From an uncultured Clostridia bacterium (GTDB lineage: Bacteria > Bacillota > Clostridia > Oscillospirales > Ruminococcaceae), in the NCBI GenBank assembly GCA_947632425.1, contig CANRPG010000009.1:1-22476 (forward strand): a DNA stretch of 22,476 bases, read 5' to 3'. A model generated the notes under the pieces. It had not been told where the DNA came from. It searched no databases and saw only the letters and a list, made by a program, of their open reading frames with translations. The translations under genes and the position numbers were made by a program. Positions 16,918 to 22,476 of this stretch are shown here, piece by piece. Each line of letters opens with the position of its first letter. The first letter of the stretch is position 1.

Positions 16918-16937
16918 TTGTGAACAGATTTTCACAA
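16918..16937. repeat. Inverted repeat upstream of the yicC promoter (candidate operator)
   Basis: TTGTGAA-N6-TTCACAA: perfect 7-bp arms, starting 4 bp upstream of the yicC -35 box and centred about 49 bp upstream of the predicted start. The half-sites are those of Rex-type sites, but the gap is 6 nt instead of 4. The position would suit an activator. Confidence 0.4.
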
Positions 16938-16952
16938 AAAATTTACAAATTC

Positions 16953-16989
16953 TTAAAAAATAAGCGATCCGCCCAAATGAGCGGACCGC
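16953..16989 (-). terminator. Rho-independent terminator of glmS
   Basis: On the minus strand GCGGTCCGCTC, loop ATTT, GGGCGGATCGC gives an 11-bp stem with two G-U pairs, followed by TTATTTTTT. It starts 10 nt after the glmS stop and separates glmS from the yicC promoter. Confidence 0.92.
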
Positions 16990-16999
16990 AAAACTGCAA

Positions 17000-18820
17000 T
17001 TATTCAACAGTAACCGATTTAGCAAGGTTTCTCGGCTTATCAACATCGTTGCCCCTGAGGACTGATGTATAATACGCTATCAGCTGAAGCGGCACAACCG
17101 CAAGCATCGGCATAAGCATATCGTCAATTGTGGGTATGCCTATCTTATAGTCTGCAACATCGTCATCTATATTTATATACTGATGTGTAACTATAAACGT
17201 CTGCGCTTTTCTCGCTTTAACTTCCTTAACGTTGCTTATCGTCTTATCAAACAGATCTCTCTGCGTTACCACAGCAATAACAGGCATCTGGTCGGTAACA
17301 AGCGAAATGGTACCGTGTTTCAGCTCGCCTGCCGCATAAGATTCCGAATGTATATACGATATTTCTTTAAGTTTCAAAGAACCTTCCATACTAAGCGCAT
17401 AGTCAAGCCCTCTGCCTATATAAAGCAGGTTTTCGGCATTCACAAGTTTAGATGCAACATACTGGCAGTTGTCTTTCTGTGCCAGAATAACATCTATAAA
17501 TTTCGGCACGCTTGAAAGCTCTTTGGTAAGTCTGCGGCACTCGTCCTCGTCTATCTGTCCTTTTGCATATGCCAGTTCAAACGCTATAAGATAGAACACC
17601 GCTATCTGCACCATGTATGCCTTGGTCGATGCGACCGAGATCTCCGGTCCTGCGTGGGTATACAGAACATAGTCAGCCTCACGAGCTATGGAAGAGCCCT
17701 TTACATTTACAATAGCAAGGGTCTTGGCACCCCTGTCTTTTGAAAGCCGCAGCGCCTCTTTGGTGTCAGCCGTTTCGCCCGACTGCGATACCAGAATTAC
17801 AAGGTCATCGGGCGAAAGAATAGGATTTCTGTATCTGAACTCCGATGCAACGTCAACAGTAACAGACACGCGCGCAAGCTTTTCAATAACGTACTTGCCC
17901 ACAATTCCTGCGTGCATAGCCGTTCCGCAGGCAACAACGAATATATTATTGAAATTTTTCAGCATCTGAAGCGTTACGCCGCATTCTTCAATATCCGGCA
18001 TACCATCTACAATTCTCGGCGCAATGGTGGTCTTTATCGCCGTGGGCTGCTCGTGTATCTCTTTGAGCATAAAATGCTCGTAACCGCCCTTTTCGGCAGC
18101 CTCCATATCCCAGTTTGCCACAAGAAGCTCTTTCTCTATGGGGTCGCCGTCAAGAGTCATAAAGCTTGCCACGCCTTCATGCAAAATGGCTATCTCGCCG
18201 CTTTCAAGCAGATAATATTCTTTTGTATACTTGAGTATTGCAGGAACATCGGAAGCTATGAACGCCTCTCCGTCGCCCTTTGCAACTATCAGCGGAGAAT
18301 CTTTTCTTATCGAGTATATAGTGTTGGGAAAATCTCTGAAAAGAATACCCAAAGCATACGAGCCCTCAATGCGCGCTTCCGTCTTGCGTATCGCCTCTAT
18401 AGGGTCGCCGTTGTAGTAATAGTCAAGCAGCTTGGCAACTATCTCTGTGTCAGTCTGGCTGATAAAGGTGTAACCCTTCTTTTCAAGTCGTTCTTTCAGA
18501 GTTTTGTAATTCTCGATAATTCCGTTGTGAACTATAGAAACTACCGCGTTTCCGTGCGGATGAGAGTTTATATCAGATGGTTCACCGTGCGTAGCCCAGC
18601 GCGTGTGACCTATTCCGCAGTGACCTTTTATACCACCCTGCTGCCTTATTCTCTCTTCGAGATTTGCCAGCCTGCCCTGCGCTTTGCAGGTGGTTATAAC
18701 GTCGTTGTCCAGAACTGCAATGCCTGCCGAGTCATAACCTCTGTACTCCAGTTTTGCAAGCGAATCCAAAAGCACCTGAGTGCAGTCTCTTGCTCCTACA
18801 TAGCCTACTATTCCACACAT
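17000..18820 (-). CDS. glmS: Glutamine-fructose-6-phosphate aminotransferase (isomerizing)
   Basis: 606 aa. Makes glucosamine-6-phosphate from fructose-6-phosphate and glutamine, the entry step to peptidoglycan amino sugars. The mature N-terminus is the nucleophile Cys (MCGIVGYVG). The glutaminase domain shows GHTRWATHG (71-79) and HNGIIENY. Two SIS sugar-isomerase domains follow (VVACGTAMHAG, LVSQSGETADT), and the end matches the family (RGNDVDKPRNLAKSVTVE). The ATG at 18818-18820 is required because Cys must follow Met; GAGGAG is 6 nt upstream. Codons upstream in the same frame lie in the leader and promoter. Transcribed alone, with its own promoter and terminator. Confidence 0.98.
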   Translation of the reverse strand: MCGIVGYVGARDCTQVLLDSLAKLEYRGYDSAGIAVLDNDVITTCKAQGRLANLEERIRQQGGIKGHCGIGHTRWATHGEPSDINSHPHGNAVVSIVHNGIIENYKTLKERLEKKGYTFISQTDTEIVAKLLDYYYNGDPIEAIRKTEARIEGSYALGILFRDFPNTIYSIRKDSPLIVAKGDGEAFIASDVPAILKYTKEYYLLESGEIAILHEGVASFMTLDGDPIEKELLVANWDMEAAEKGGYEHFMLKEIHEQPTAIKTTIAPRIVDGMPDIEECGVTLQMLKNFNNIFVVACGTAMHAGIVGKYVIEKLARVSVTVDVASEFRYRNPILSPDDLVILVSQSGETADTKEALRLSKDRGAKTLAIVNVKGSSIAREADYVLYTHAGPEISVASTKAYMVQIAVFYLIAFELAYAKGQIDEDECRRLTKELSSVPKFIDVILAQKDNCQYVASKLVNAENLLYIGRGLDYALSMEGSLKLKEISYIHSESYAAGELKHGTISLVTDQMPVIAVVTQRDLFDKTISNVKEVKARKAQTFIVTHQYINIDDDVADYKIGIPTIDDMLMPMLAVVPLQLIAYYTSVLRGNDVDKPRNLAKSVTVE

Positions 18821-18859
18821 AATTATCTCCTCTTTCTGAAAATATGCACAATATATAGC

Positions 18860-18887
18860 GTATGCCGCTGTGCAAACAGCAACATAC
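18860..18887 (-). promoter_or_regulatory. Stem-loop / inverted repeat at the glmS transcription start
   Basis: GTATGTTGCTG, loop TTTGCA, CAGCGGCATAC on the minus strand: an 11-bp stem with two G-U pairs. A further weaker pairing of flanking ATATAT stretches is possible. The predicted start (near 18885) falls within the first arm, so this is either a 5'-end RNA hairpin or a DNA operator overlapping the start. The leader (about 65 nt) is too short for a glmS ribozyme. Confidence 0.6.
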
Positions 18888-18891
18888 ATAT

Positions 18892-18920
18892 ATTATATCA
18901 CACTACACCGCTTTTGGCAA
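18892..18920 (-). promoter_or_regulatory. Strong sigma-A promoter of glmS
   Basis: On the minus strand: TTGCCA (18915-18920), 17-nt spacer, TATAAT (18892-18897), with TG one base upstream of the -10. Close to consensus. Predicted start near 18885. Confidence 0.88.
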
Positions 18921-18931
18921 TACCCTCTATC

Positions 18932-18977
18932 AAAAAAATCCGACAGCCAAACTGCCATGCAGCAATTCAACTGTCGG
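18932..18977 (-). terminator. Rho-independent terminator of the ywlC-coaE-slt-M18 operon
   Basis: CCGACAG (18971-18977 on the minus strand) pairs with CTGTCGG (18940-18946), with a smaller inner stem around CTGC/GCAG, and is followed by ATTTTTTT. It lies 14 nt after the M18 stop and just upstream of the glmS -35 box. Confidence 0.88.
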
Positions 18978-18991
18978 GTATCAGGAATATA

Positions 18992-20401
18992 TTATTTTTC
19001 CGCAAAGAACACCTTGAACGCCTTATATGCCATATATGTGTCTATTTTCGAAGTAACTTCAAACGGCGAGTGCATAGAAAGCACCGGCACGCCAACGTCT
19101 ATAACGTCCATATCAAGGTTTGCAAGATATTGCGCAACCGTTCCGCCGCCGCCTGCATCTACCTTGCCAAGCTCGCCCGTCTGCCATTCAACGCCGTTTG
19201 CGTCAAACAGCCTGCGCACTTTGCCTACAAACTCGGCAGAAGCATCAGAACTGCCCGATTTGCCCCTTGCACCTGTGTATTTTGTAACAGCAACACCGTA
19301 ATTAAGACGACAGCCGTTATTTATATCTGTAGGCTCGGGGAAGGTCGGGTCAAACGCGGCGTTCACATCGGCAGAAAGCGCCTGTGTGGCAGAAATTACG
19401 GCAGTGCCGTCAACGCCGAAGCTGTTTGCCAGCCTGAGAATAAAGTACCGCAGATATTCACTTTCAAGACCTGTATTGCCCATGCTGCCTATTTCTTCCT
19501 TATCGGTCAGCACCGCAACGCAGGTATAAGCAGGGTCTTTTGTATCAAGTATAGCTTTCAGCTCTGTAAAGGCACAAACCTTGTCATCTTGTCCGTAAGC
19601 GCCTATCATGCTTCTGTCAAAGCCTATATCAACAGCTTTGCAGGCAGGAACTGCTTCAAGCTCTGCGGAGATAAGGTCATCTTCTGTAATGCCGTATTTC
19701 TCATTCAAAAGCTGTAAAGTATAAAGCTTTACAAGCTGCGAGCCCTTATCATCTTTAAAAGGTCTTGACCCTACAAGAATATTAAGTTCCTCACCCTTTA
19801 CGACCTTTGCCGCAGGGCGTTTCATCTGCTCGTCTGCAAGGTGTATAAGCAGGTCAGTAACGCAAAACTGCGGGTCGCCCTCGTCCTCGCCGATATTCAC
19901 ATCAACGCTGCTGCCGTCAGCCTTTACAATAGTGCCGTGCAGCGCCATAGGAACGGTAGACCACTGATACTTCTTTATTCCGCCGTAGTAATGCGTTTTT
20001 AGCAGTGCTATCTCCTTATCCTCATACAACGGGTGCTGCTTCAGATCAAGCCGCGGTGAATCTATATGCGCCGCCGCAAGCCTTATTCCGTCGGTCAGGG
20101 GGCGCGTACCTATTACAGCAAGCAGCATAGCCTTGCCCCTGTTTACAACATACACTTTATCCCCTGCCGAATACTTTTTTCCTGCCTCATACTCTGTAAA
20201 GCCTGCCGCCTTTGCAGCCTTAACGCTTTCGTTTACAAATTCGCGCTCGATCTTAGCCTTGTTCATAAAAGCTTTGTACTCTTCACAAACCTCAAAAGCT
20301 GAGTTTATCTCGCTGTCCTCTAAAACAAAGTAAGCGTTCTTTTTCTGTGAAAACAGCTTTTCTTTCAGCATCTCCGACTGTGATCTTTCTTTGTTGTCCA
20401 T
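18992..20401 (-). CDS. M18-family metalloaminopeptidase (ApeA-like)
   Basis: 469 aa cytoplasmic dinuclear-zinc aminopeptidase of the aspartyl-aminopeptidase family, which typically forms dodecamers and trims N-terminal residues from peptides. Metal-site segments in order: AAHIDSPR (His112), GQDDKVCA (Asp272 bridging), TDKEEIGS (Glu302/303, catalytic and ligand) and SMHSPFE (His444). GGGGGAT lies just upstream of the ATG, and the lytic transglycosylase stop is 17 nt away, so it is the last gene of that operon. Substrate preference (acidic versus other residues) cannot be assigned. Confidence 0.94.
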   Translation of the reverse strand: MDNKERSQSEMLKEKLFSQKKNAYFVLEDSEINSAFEVCEEYKAFMNKAKIEREFVNESVKAAKAAGFTEYEAGKKYSAGDKVYVVNRGKAMLLAVIGTRPLTDGIRLAAAHIDSPRLDLKQHPLYEDKEIALLKTHYYGGIKKYQWSTVPMALHGTIVKADGSSVDVNIGEDEGDPQFCVTDLLIHLADEQMKRPAAKVVKGEELNILVGSRPFKDDKGSQLVKLYTLQLLNEKYGITEDDLISAELEAVPACKAVDIGFDRSMIGAYGQDDKVCAFTELKAILDTKDPAYTCVAVLTDKEEIGSMGNTGLESEYLRYFILRLANSFGVDGTAVISATQALSADVNAAFDPTFPEPTDINNGCRLNYGVAVTKYTGARGKSGSSDASAEFVGKVRRLFDANGVEWQTGELGKVDAGGGGTVAQYLANLDMDVIDVGVPVLSMHSPFEVTSKIDTYMAYKAFKVFFAEK

Positions 20402-20418
20402 GATATTATCCCCCTTAT

Positions 20419-20985
20419 TTAATAGAGAGCCTTGTAAGCCTCATAAGCTCTCATAACTTTCCTTACGTAATGTGCAGTGGCATCTGACGGTATATCGTCA
20501 ATATCAATATCATTTGCATCTATAGTGCCGTCGTCAAGCCATATATCTACCTGATTTGTGCCTGCATGGTAAGCAGCCGCAGACAGTTCATACGATCCGT
20601 ATTTTTTATAATAGTATCCCAACATACAGCAGCCGTATTCAATGTTGTACTCGGGCGTGAGCATATCAGCGTACTCAATATCGGTGTGCTGCGCATCGAG
20701 CGATCGCTTTGTCCACTTGAACGCATCCTCCATTATCTGCATAAGCCCCACAGCGCCTACATTTGATTTTGCATTCTCGTCAAAGCCGCTCTCGGTATTT
20801 ATCACAGCATATATAAAGTTTTCGTCAACGCCATAGTCGCCGCTGTATTTTTCAACGTATTCTTCATACGCCTTAGGATACACAAACAGCCTGCACAGCC
20901 ACGGCGCAGCAAGTACCGCAAGCAGAAAAATTATCGGCACTATGATTATGGCTTTTGTGCGTTTCTTCTTAGCTTTTTGTGCCAT
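20419..20985 (-). CDS. Membrane-anchored lytic transglycosylase (SLT domain)
   Basis: 188 aa. A basic N-terminus (KAKKKRTK) and one membrane helix (about 12-34) place the rest outside the cell. The SLT domain spans about 43-185: catalytic Glu65 in VINTESGF, GAVGLMQIM (77-85), YNIEYGCCMLGYYYKKYG, and AAYHAG, where most relatives have AAYNAG. It cleaves the MurNAc-GlcNAc bond of peptidoglycan, giving anhydro-muropeptides. The ATG lies 17 nt inside the end of coaE, so it is translationally coupled. The coaE-SLT pairing recurs in Clostridia as far as I recall; no functional link is established. Confidence 0.93.
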   Translation of the reverse strand: MAQKAKKKRTKAIIIVPIIFLLAVLAAPWLCRLFVYPKAYEEYVEKYSGDYGVDENFIYAVINTESGFDENAKSNVGAVGLMQIMEDAFKWTKRSLDAQHTDIEYADMLTPEYNIEYGCCMLGYYYKKYGSYELSAAAYHAGTNQVDIWLDDGTIDANDIDIDDIPSDATAHYVRKVMRAYEAYKALY

Positions 20986-21592
20986 TTGCCTGTCCCTCTG
21001 CCAGCGCTTTTATATCGCCGAATATCCTGTCAGCGTGCTGTAAAAGTTTTTCAGCCTTATCGTTGTTTTCAAGAATTATATCGCTGTGCGCAAGATAAAA
21101 CTCCTTGCTCTTTTGTGATGAAAACCGCGCCTTAATGCTTTCGTCCGAGATCTTATCCCTGCTGCGTATGCGCCCAAGCCGCACTTCATCATCAGCCACA
21201 ACGCTTATTATAATATCGCAAAGTTTGTCTGCTCCTGCCTCAAACAGCGTTGGCGCGTCCAAAACAATGACCTTAACTCCGCTTTCTGTAAGATTATTTA
21301 TCTGCTCTTTTATAAGACCGTTTATATACGGAAAAATTGTATCATTTAGCATTTTGAGCTTTTGCCCGTCGTTAAAGACGATTTTTCCGAGCTTTCGCCT
21401 GTCAAGACAAAGCTTTTCATCAAAACATTCGGGGAATATCTTCGCTAAGCTATTGTTGCAATCGCTCCCTGTTTCTGTCACCTGCCGTGCAACTATATCT
21501 GCATTTATAACGCTGTAGCCGCAGTTTTTCAGATGATCGCTCACAAGCGTTTTGCCCGAGCCGCTCTGCCCCGTAAGACCTATAACATACAT
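20969..21592 (-). CDS. coaE: Dephospho-CoA kinase
   Basis: 207 aa. Last step of coenzyme A synthesis, phosphorylating the ribose 3'-OH. P-loop GLTGQSGSGKT (5-15), followed by the family's SDHLKNCGYSVINAD, and the DAPTLFEAG segment (the usual DxPLLFE). The lid RLGRIRSRD and the C-terminal nucleotide-binding part IILENN are present. Starts 21 nt after the ywlC stop, with a weak GGCGGT site, and overlaps the lytic transglycosylase gene by 17 nt. Confidence 0.95.
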   Translation of the reverse strand: MYVIGLTGQSGSGKTLVSDHLKNCGYSVINADIVARQVTETGSDCNNSLAKIFPECFDEKLCLDRRKLGKIVFNDGQKLKMLNDTIFPYINGLIKEQINNLTESGVKVIVLDAPTLFEAGADKLCDIIISVVADDEVRLGRIRSRDKISDESIKARFSSQKSKEFYLAHSDIILENNDKAEKLLQHADRIFGDIKALAEGQANGTKS

Positions 21593-21613
21593 AAAATGAC
21601 CGCCGTTCTTTAT

Positions 21614-22476
21614 TTATACCTCGATTATCCTGAAAGCCGCCGCGCGCAGAAGCCTGTTATACACCGCCAGACCCTCGCCATTTTTATCGGGGCAGCGCAC
21701 AAACACCCTTTCCGCGCCTATGTCATCGCACTTTCTTAGCACCGCGAACAAATTCTGTGCCTGCTCTTTCGCCGCAGAGCCGTAAGGCAGCACCCTTACA
21801 TGGTCGCCTGCCAGTTCGCCGCAAAAATCTACCGCGATATCTTTCTGCGTGTGTATATGTTCTTCAAGATATGTAACCACATCTCTCGTACTTCCCTTAA
21901 TAATATATACCTGAGCTTTTGGCGAATAATGCTTATATTTCATGCCCGGCGAGCGCACCTTTGCCGAAATATCAAGCTGCTCCAGAACGCCTTTGTCAAC
22001 TACAACATTCTCGCAGACCTCTTTGAGCATATCGACAGACACCATTCCCGGGCGAAGCACGCGAATAACATCATTTTCAATACTTATTACCGTTGATTCA
22101 ACGCCTACCGAGCAGCTTCCGCCGTCAACAATGGCAGGTATACGCCCGTTCATGTCGTCTAAAACGTGCTTTGCAAGCGTAGGGCTGGGGCTTCCCGAAA
22201 GATTTGCAGACGGCGCTGCAAGAGCTTTCCCACAGGCAGAAATTATCTTCTGCGCCGTTTTGTGCGACGGAAAACGCACACCTACCGTATCAAGTCCGCC
22301 GCTTGTGACATACGGAATACTATCGCTTTTTGGCATAACGATAGTGAGCGGTCCGGGCCAGAAACGCTCCGCACATTTAAGTGCCACAGGAGACACCTCA
22401 CTGACCAGCCTGTCAAGCATAGATATATCCGAAATATGCACTATCAGCGGATTATCTGACGGTCTGCCCTTTGCCT
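21614..22476 (-). CDS. ywlC: Threonylcarbamoyl-AMP synthase (Sua5/YwlC), partial (N-terminus beyond window edge)
   Basis: The frame is open to the right edge, with 287 codons visible, so the first 55-65 residues are missing. Makes threonylcarbamoyl-AMP from threonine, bicarbonate and ATP for the t6A37 modification of tRNAs. The visible part begins in the substrate-binding AKGRPSDNPLIVHI, followed by FWPGPLTIV, GVRFPSH, APSANLSGSPSPT and ESTVISI with VLRPGMV. The end of the TsaC-like domain is followed by a linker (PGMKYKHYSPKA) and a C-terminal Sua5 domain of about 115 residues. This is therefore the long Sua5/YwlC form, not the short TsaC. A GTG codon at 22439-22441 is internal, not the start. 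Confidence 0.95.
   Translation of the reverse strand, partial: AKGRPSDNPLIVHISDISMLDRLVSEVSPVALKCAERFWPGPLTIVMPKSDSIPYVTSGGLDTVGVRFPSHKTAQKIISACGKALAAPSANLSGSPSPTLAKHVLDDMNGRIPAIVDGGSCSVGVESTVISIENDVIRVLRPGMVSVDMLKEVCENVVVDKGVLEQLDISAKVRSPGMKYKHYSPKAQVYIIKGSTRDVVTYLEEHIHTQKDIAVDFCGELAGDHVRVLPYGSAAKEQAQNLFAVLRKCDDIGAERVFVRCPDKNGEGLAVYNRLLRAAAFRIIEV

Noticed and set aside
18821..18991. glmS ribozyme upstream of glmS
   Set aside because: The promoter for glmS leaves only about 65 nt of leader, and I see none of the conserved ribozyme core; the rest of the gap is promoter and terminator.
17912..19717. A plus-strand open frame of about 600 codons opposite glmS and the M18 gene
   Set aside because: It runs across the glmS promoter, the M18 terminator and two well-supported genes. 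Its product is Cys/Arg/Tyr-rich with no recognisable domain, as expected of an antisense shadow.
1..22476. Mobile elements, CRISPR arrays, tRNA or rRNA genes, defence systems
   Set aside because: None found: almost all the sequence is covered by conserved genes in a typical order, and the few gaps are short and explained by promoters and terminators.

Overview
The window looks like core chromosome from an endospore-forming, low-to-moderate-GC member of the Bacillota, most likely a Clostridia/Oscillospiraceae (Ruminococcus-like) gut or rumen bacterium. The evidence is the gene order yicC-remA-gmk-rpoZ-priA-def-fmt-(zinc peptidase)-rsmB-rlmN-prpC-prkC-rsgA, which follows the Bacillus/Clostridium cluster; a PASTA kinase; RemA; a SpoVM-like sporulation peptide; strong AGGAGG-type ribosome binding sites; and UUG starts. 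The genus assignment is inference. No rRNA, tRNA, CRISPR array, insertion sequence or prophage is visible.

Layout. (a) 1-848, minus strand: a HAD phosphatase followed by a Xre-type regulator cut off by the left edge, driven by an extended -10 promoter at 888-896. (b) 849-1090: a divergent regulatory region; its right half carries the GH3 promoter with three overlapping or adjacent palindromes. (c) 1091-3370, plus strand: a GH3 beta-glucosidase-type enzyme. (d) 3426-3509, plus strand: a 27-codon SpoVM-like gene. It ends at a strong hairpin (3517-3546) that can terminate transcription from both sides. (e) 3550-16846, minus strand: a 13-gene operon with its own promoter (16885-16913). It covers yicC, remA, gmk, rpoZ, priA, def, fmt, a membrane zinc peptidase, rsmB, rlmN, prpC, prkC and rsgA. 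Genes are 1-51 nt apart or overlap. (f) 17000-18820, minus strand: glmS as a single-gene unit with its own promoter and terminator, and a short leader containing an 11-bp stem-loop. (g) 18992-22476, minus strand: ywlC/sua5 (cut by the right edge), coaE, a membrane-anchored lytic transglycosylase and an M18 aminopeptidase, ending at a terminator at 18932-18977.

How the genes work together. The long operon links nucleotide supply (gmk), transcription (rpoZ), replication restart (priA), N-terminal formylation and deformylation (fmt, def), rRNA methylation (rsmB, rlmN), ribosome assembly (rsgA) and the PrpC/PrkC phosphorylation switch. GlmS and the lytic transglycosylase feed and remodel the cell wall whose fragments PASTA kinases sense. 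The window is mostly conserved housekeeping DNA, and I see no convincing new multi-gene system. The points most worth a second look are the SpoVM-like micro-gene, the enlarged extracellular part of PrkC, the palindrome-rich GH3 promoter, and the stem-loop at the glmS transcription start in place of a glmS ribozyme.
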